This document shows, piece by piece, positions 59,438 through 64,000 of a stretch of DNA of 64,000 bases. Below the pieces are notes generated by a model. The model was given only the letters and a program-made list of their open reading frames with translations. It was not told the origin of the DNA and made no database searches. The stretch is taken from assembly GCF_005233875.1 (NCBI RefSeq), contig NZ_SZPZ01000001.1, forward strand, positions 2,294,001-2,358,000, read 5' to 3'. The stretch is from Kribbella jiaozuonensis. GTDB lineage: Bacteria; Actinomycetota; Actinomycetes; Propionibacteriales; Kribbellaceae. Numbering within the stretch: position 1 is the first letter of the stretch; each line of letters starts with the position of its first letter. Position numbers and translations under genes: made by a program.

Positions 59438-60205
59438 GTGGATCTGCAACTGACCGGGAAGACCGCGGTCGTCACCGGGGCCAGCAAGGGCATCGGGCTT
59501 GCCTGCGTCGAGGCGCTCGCGCGGGAGGGCGCGACGGTGACCGGGATCTCCCGTGACCCCGCCAATCTGGCCAAGGCGCAGGAGCAGTTCCCGGACCTGA
59601 CGTTCGCGGTGGAAGCGGTCGACCTGACCGATGCCGACGCGACGAAGGCGGTGTTCGAGCGGATCGGCGTACCGGACATCCTGATCAACTGCGCGGGCGC
59701 AGCGCGGCGTACTCCGGTGGACGAGCTGGACAGCAAGGCGTTGCACGCGGCGATGGAGGCGAAGTACTTCACGTACATGCACGCGACCGAGGCCGTCATC
59801 CGTGGCATGGCCGAGCGCGGCAGCGGCGCGGTCGTGAACGTCGTCGGCCAGGGCGGTCGCGCGGCGAACCCGCTGCACATCGGCGGCGGCGCGGCCAACG
59901 CGGCGCTGATGCTCGCGTCGGTCGGCTATGCGAAGGCGTACGCCGCGCAGGGCGTCCGGGTCAACGTGATCAACCCGGGAACGACCCGCACCAACCGCGT
60001 CGACGAGGGCCTCGAGGCCGCGGTCCGCGCGACCGGCAAGTCGAAGGACGAACTGCTCGCCGAGATGGTCCGCGACGTCCCGATGGGCCGCTTCGGCGAA
60101 CCCGAAGAGGTCGCCAACGTCGCCGTCTTCCTGGCCTCCCCCCAGGCCAGCTACGTCACCGCCTCAATCATCACCATGGACGGCGCCACCACCGCAGGCA
60201 TCTGA
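59438..60205 (+). CDS. Atypical short-chain dehydrogenase/reductase, 255 aa
   Basis: KTAVVTGASKGIGLACVEAL (TGxxxGIG), DILINCAGAARRTPVDEL (NxAG) and GVRVNVINPGTTRTN are SDR hallmarks. The active-site stretch reads ANPLHIGGGAANAALMLASV: the Tyr-x-x-x-Lys pair is missing, replaced by Ile/Gly and Asn. The fold and cofactor site are kept, so it may be a non-catalytic or altered enzyme. It lies 8 bp after the HxlR gene, in one operon. Confidence 0.88.
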   Translation: MDLQLTGKTAVVTGASKGIGLACVEALAREGATVTGISRDPANLAKAQEQFPDLTFAVEAVDLTDADATKAVFERIGVPDILINCAGAARRTPVDELDSKALHAAMEAKYFTYMHATEAVIRGMAERGSGAVVNVVGQGGRAANPLHIGGGAANAALMLASVGYAKAYAAQGVRVNVINPGTTRTNRVDEGLEAAVRATGKSKDELLAEMVRDVPMGRFGEPEEVANVAVFLASPQASYVTASIITMDGATTAGI

Positions 60206-60967
60206 TCACCGCACGGCTCCGTCGGTCGGTCGAGCGGCTGGGTTCGAGAACGGGGTGATCGGGCGGTCTTGGGGTACGCCGTCGATGGTGAGGTCGACGT
60301 TCTCGTTGAAGAAGGCTACGTGCCCGGTTATCGGTAGCAGGGGTGCTGTGGGGAAGTCGTAGGACCAGGCGACGTCGGGGACCGAGGGGACCGACCAGTA
60401 CTCCGACGTGCGGCCCTTGTACGGGCAGGCGGTGACGGTCTCCGACGGGGTCAGGTGCTCCAGGTGGACGGATGTCTTCGGGAAGTAGTAGCGCGGTGGT
60501 AGCCCGGTCTCGAAGACGATGACGGTCGAGCTCGAGTCGGCCAGCACGATGCCCTCCACCGCTACCTCGACCCGGCGGGTGGAGTTGATCGCGTCGACGC
60601 GGGAGTACGGGTTGCGGGGGTGGACGAAGACTTCCTCGTCTTCCTCGAACCACCGGTCGAGTGCGTCCCATTGGAACCGGACGCGGTCCTTTGCGACGCC
60701 GTCGTCGTACACCCAGGCGTGGCCCGACCCGGCGGTGTGCACGCGCGCGACCCCGTGCTGGAAGGACTTCGTGTCGCCGGTGTCGGTCAGTACTCCGTCC
60801 GCCACGTCCCCGACCGGGATGTAGTACTGCGGGTACGGCGGGAACTCCCACAGGTAGATCGCGTCCGTCGTGTCGAGGACGACGCGGTCGTCGAGCATCG
60901 CGCGGATCCGCCGCGGGACCGGTGCGGTACCGCCGGGCGGGATCAGGGGTTCGGGGTAGGCGCTCAT
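60206..60967 (-). CDS. DUF427-domain protein, 253 aa
   Basis: Two copies of the DUF427 fold: IRAMLDDRVVLDTTDAIYLW ... YYIPVGDV in the first half, VEVAVEGIVLADSSSTVIVF ... RYYFPKTSVHLEHLTPSETV and CPYKGRTSEYWSV in the second. The family is beta-rich and of unknown function, common in actinobacteria. Its stop abuts the SDR stop, in convergent orientation. Confidence 0.85.
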   Translation of the reverse strand: MSAYPEPLIPPGGTAPVPRRIRAMLDDRVVLDTTDAIYLWEFPPYPQYYIPVGDVADGVLTDTGDTKSFQHGVARVHTAGSGHAWVYDDGVAKDRVRFQWDALDRWFEEDEEVFVHPRNPYSRVDAINSTRRVEVAVEGIVLADSSSTVIVFETGLPPRYYFPKTSVHLEHLTPSETVTACPYKGRTSEYWSVPSVPDVAWSYDFPTAPLLPITGHVAFFNENVDLTIDGVPQDRPITPFSNPAARPTDGAVR

Positions 60968-61028
60968 TGGTCCAGTAAAGCGCGGGGCCGGCCCTGGTGG
61001 TGCCGGCCCCGCGGCTCGATGGACCGGA

Positions 61029-63047
61029 TCAGACGGTGATCCAGTCGATATCGGCGATGTAGCCGTTCGGGTTGCTGACCTTGATCGAGTTCGCCCCGGC
61101 GGTCAGCTTCATCGGCAGGTACGTCACCTGCGGCGTACCCCAGTCGTTGTCGCCGAGACCGCTGTAGTTGGCCCAGTAGTTGTCGGTGCCGTTCACCGTG
61201 AGCATGCTCTGCCGGCTGGTGTCACCGTCGGTGTAGGCGATCTTGACCAGGTACGTCCCGGTCGTCGGCACGGTGATGTTGTTGAGCGTCACCGTCGACC
61301 CGTAGCCGATGTTGCCGATCTTCGAACCGCCCGAGCACAGGGTGCATCCCGAGACGCCCGCGTCACCGGTCAGTGTGCTGCTCGACGCCTCGGCCTCGTA
61401 CCGCACCGGCCCGCCGTTCTTCGCGGTGAACATCGTCACCGGCGCACTCGACGCACCCTTGGAACCCTGCACGGTGAACGTGTACTGCGTCTGCGGCAAC
61501 AGCCCGCTGACGACGACGTTCGTACCCGAGCTGGTCGCCACCTGCTTGCCATTGGCAAACACCTTGTACGACGACGCACCTGCGCTCGGCCGCCAGGTCA
61601 GCGACACCGTCGTCCGGCTCACGTCGGTCGCGGTCAGATCGGCCGGGATCGCTCCGCTGCCGTTCGGGGTGATCTTGTACAGCTTCGACCCATGCGCCGG
61701 AAGCTGGGCGCTGACTGCGCCGGACACGTTGCGCGTGTTCTGGTTCGCCCAGATGTCGCGGACAGTCGCCTTGCCGTCGATCCCGAGCTGAGCGAAGTTG
61801 CCGGTCACCGTGGCGGGGGAGTCGGCCAGGTTGAACAGCGCGACCGTCGTACTGCCGTCCTTGTTCTGCGCGTACCAGACCTGCTGCAACTGGTCCTGGT
61901 TCAGCGGACGGGCCGGGTTGCCGGACTGGTCGATCGCGATGACCTCGCGGTTCGTCAGCAGCTTCAGGCCGTACGCGTCGAGCTTGGTCAGGTCGTCACC
62001 GGCGAACAGCGGCGCCGAGTTGATCGCCCAGAACGTCATGTAGCTCTGCCGTTCGGCGTCGGTCAGGCCGTCCATCGCGCCGACTCCGACGTTGAGCGCG
62101 TCCAGGTTGTTCCAGTGCCCCGGACCGGCGTCGTCGATCCACTGCGGAAGGTCCCACCAGCGTGCCTTCACCGAGCTGTCCCACTTGACGATCGTGTCGC
62201 AGTAGCACTCGACGTCGGTATCGATCCGCCAGCCGTTCGAGTTCTGCTTCCACACGTCGGCGTACCGATGGCTGAGCGACCAGGACAGCGTGTACTGCAT
62301 CGGTCGGCCGGCGTTCTGTACTGCGCGCCACCACGCCTCGATGTCCTCGGTGTTGTTGTGGTTCGGGTCGTCCGGCGCGCCCTTCCACGAGCCCGGGCCG
62401 ACACCGTCCATCTTGATGAAGTCGACACCCCAGGACGCGAACAGCTTCGCGATCGAGTCCGCGTACTTCTGCGCACACGGACTCTCGTAGTTGATCTTGT
62501 ACGCCGCGTCCCAGCCGTTGGTCTTGCGCAGGTCGGGGTAGACGATGTCGCGCGTGAAGCAGCCGGGCGCGTCGTAGATCGGCGTGTTGCCGTCGCGGTA
62601 CACGTCCGTGCCGAGGCCGACGGTGGTGTAGATGCCGAACTTCAGCCCGAGCTTGTGGATGTCGTCGCCGACCGCCTTCATCCCGCGCGGGAAGCGCTTC
62701 GCCATCGCGACCGGGCGGCCGTACTCGTCACCGCCGTCCTGCCAGCCGGCGTCGACGTTGATGTACTCGTAGCCGTACGGCTTGAGCTTGGTGGCGAGCG
62801 CGTTCGCCTGGGTGAGGATGTTCTTCTCGCTGATGAAGCTGCCCGGGCCGTCGGGGTTGACGCCCGGATAGTTGGTCGACTGCAGGCTCCAGCTGCTCCA
62901 GCCCATGTACGGCTTGGCGGCGACCTGCGGATAGGTGGCGGGAGTCGGCTTCTTCGCCTCGATCGCATCGGCGGGGGCGGTTGCGGCTGCCGTCGACACC
63001 AGGGCGATGGCAGCCAGCACGGTCAGAGTGGGGCGTCTCAAGGACAT
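61029..63047 (-). CDS. Secreted GH27 alpha-galactosidase with fibronectin and CBM35 domains
   Basis: 672 aa with a signal peptide (LTVLAAIALVSTAAATAPAD). GH27: PYMGWSSWSLQSTNYPG, GYEYINVDAGWQDGG, LGLKFGIYTTVGLGT, WGVDFIKMDGVGPGS (nucleophile Asp) and NGWRIDTDVE (acid/base Asp). A fibronectin type III domain (residues about 455-535, ADLTATDVSRTTVSLTWRPS) and a CBM35 (VRYEAEASSSTLTGDAGVSG to NGYIADIDWITV) follow. It removes alpha-galactose from plant polysaccharides outside the cell. Close to NPCBM-free GH27 enzymes of actinomycetes. Confidence 0.92.
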   Translation of the reverse strand: MSLRRPTLTVLAAIALVSTAAATAPADAIEAKKPTPATYPQVAAKPYMGWSSWSLQSTNYPGVNPDGPGSFISEKNILTQANALATKLKPYGYEYINVDAGWQDGGDEYGRPVAMAKRFPRGMKAVGDDIHKLGLKFGIYTTVGLGTDVYRDGNTPIYDAPGCFTRDIVYPDLRKTNGWDAAYKINYESPCAQKYADSIAKLFASWGVDFIKMDGVGPGSWKGAPDDPNHNNTEDIEAWWRAVQNAGRPMQYTLSWSLSHRYADVWKQNSNGWRIDTDVECYCDTIVKWDSSVKARWWDLPQWIDDAGPGHWNNLDALNVGVGAMDGLTDAERQSYMTFWAINSAPLFAGDDLTKLDAYGLKLLTNREVIAIDQSGNPARPLNQDQLQQVWYAQNKDGSTTVALFNLADSPATVTGNFAQLGIDGKATVRDIWANQNTRNVSGAVSAQLPAHGSKLYKITPNGSGAIPADLTATDVSRTTVSLTWRPSAGASSYKVFANGKQVATSSGTNVVVSGLLPQTQYTFTVQGSKGASSAPVTMFTAKNGGPVRYEAEASSSTLTGDAGVSGCTLCSGGSKIGNIGYGSTVTLNNITVPTTGTYLVKIAYTDGDTSRQSMLTVNGTDNYWANYSGLGDNDWGTPQVTYLPMKLTAGANSIKVSNPNGYIADIDWITV

Positions 63048-63254
63048 GCGATGTTCCTCCGGGGGAGGAGTGAGCGGACGCGGCCGAGCCTAGGTCGGCT
63101 TAATTTACACAGTCAAGTATTCAGCGCCGGTGACTTCCTGTGACACGACTGCCATGGAACCTTGATCAACTTCGCTCCGCGGCTCGGTCGTCGTAGCAGC
63201 AACAGGCCGGCTTCGTGAGGACGCCGGCCGGGTGCAAGAGGGGGTTCCATCATC

Positions 63255-64000
63255 GTGAAGGCACGAAAACTCGGCCGTACGGCGATCGCCGTGGCCGGTG
63301 CGGCCGGACTGGTCGCGCTCGCGGCGGCCGGTGCGTCGGCGAGCACTCAAGTCGCTCGACCGGCCATGAAATTGGTTGCCGGTAGCACCGATGTGACGTT
63401 GGAGAACGTCGAGGACTACGGGACCGACCTCGACCTCGGTACGCATGTGGTGGCCGGCAACGCACCGATCGAGGTGCGGGCCACGCGCGCGTCGTACAGC
63501 TCGCCGGTGGTCGCGACGCAGTACGTCAACGGTAAGGCGACCCGGCAGTTGCCGAAGGGGCTCGTCACGGATTTCTCCGGCCTGGGGAAGTTCCTGCACA
63601 TCACGCTCACCGATGCCGCGGGCAAGAAGGTGCTCGACAAGGACCAGGCGCTGTGTCTGAACGGCGAAGGGTCCCGGACCCGGCCGGACGCGCCCGCGAC
63701 CTCGCCGTACCCGGACGGCTGTACGGCGAACCCGTTCACGCAGGGCGCGGTCTGGGGCGTGCAGACGGGATGGTCATCGCGGACGTACGGCGGCGGCGAT
63801 CCGGTGAAGCTTGCCAACGGCAAGTACAAGGCCGTTGTCACGGTCAACAAGGCTACCGGGACTTCTTCAAGATCCCGGCGGCGGACGCATCGGTGAAGCT
63901 GAACGTCACGATCCAGAAGGGTGACCCGTCCGGCGACCGGAAGGCGGCAGCGAGCTCGGTGGCGCTGAAGCCTCACACGGCCCGTCCGACCGGGAAGGCG
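63255..64000 (+). pseudogene. Secreted protein, lysyl-oxidase-like N-terminal part, frameshifted and cut by window end
   Basis: GTG 63255. A signal peptide (LGRTAIAVAGAAGLVALAAA) is followed by EDYGTDLDLGTHVVAGNAPI, FLHITLTDAAGKKVLDKDQA and YPDGCTANPFTQGAVWGVQT, resembling the front part of actinobacterial secreted proteins that carry a lysyl oxidase domain. The frame stops at 63896, but the next frame continues as GYRDFFKIPAADASVKLNVT and on to the window end. One extra G at 63851-63852 would restore VNKGYRDFF. Either a real frameshift or a sequence error. Confidence 0.65.

Noticed and set aside
1..64000. CRISPR array
   Set aside because: No regularly spaced direct repeats of 25-40 bp were seen; the only tandem repeats are the 50-bp unit at 40688 and the fibre repeats.

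Overview
The window is high-GC actinobacterial chromosome. Codon use, secreted and lipoprotein genes, an alpha-galactosidase with CBM35 and many small actinobacterial families suggest a soil actinomycete, perhaps near Kribbella (Propionibacteriales); the genus is a guess. It carries two different integrated elements only about 3.2 kb apart, followed by ordinary chromosome.

Positions 1-19818 are the right part of an integrative conjugative or mobilizable element. It starts inside a MobF/TraA-type relaxase-helicase and holds a C5 DNA methyltransferase, a prim-pol protein, a GAF-ANTAR regulator, an ATP-dependent DNA ligase interrupted by a 961-bp segment, an XRE regulator with a divergent small Cys/His protein, a frameshifted M48-like protease, an Mrr-like nuclease and a PIN protein (probable defence cargo), a sigma-region-4/zinc-ribbon protein, and a tyrosine integrase with a C-terminal GntR-type domain. 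The integrase lies against the 3' end of a tRNA with anticodon CAT. The far attachment site is outside the window.

Positions 19900-22400 are core chromosome: small membrane and secreted proteins, tRNA-Asn and a conserved hypothetical gene.

Positions 23067-41344 are a compact (18.3 kb) siphovirus-like prophage. It uses a large serine integrase and splits a host sigma-70 gene: the N-terminal half is at 41303-41578 and the C-terminal half at 22422-23075. Both junctions carry CAAGTT in the same reading frame, so precise excision would restore a sigma factor of about 294 residues. This resembles the skin element in sigK of Bacillus subtilis, but I know of no actinobacterial counterpart. The phage is economical: portal, protease and capsid are one 995-codon ORF, an HNH nuclease is fused to the terminase, and I see no lysis gene. 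It carries a second copy of the XRE/small Cys-His pair seen in the first element, with a palindromic operator candidate.

Positions 41600-64000 are chromosome: amidohydrolase, a uracil-DNA glycosylase-like protein next to exonuclease III, DinB-like, aldo/keto reductase, DUF5995, M50 and S41 peptidases, a two-subunit aconitase X, an MFS transporter, PAP2, a SulP-carbonic anhydrase fusion, a quinone oxidoreductase with its HxlR regulator, an atypical SDR, a DUF427 protein, the alpha-galactosidase and a frameshifted secreted protein cut by the window end. Two single-base frameshifts in G/C runs (13850, 63852) could be real decay or sequence errors.
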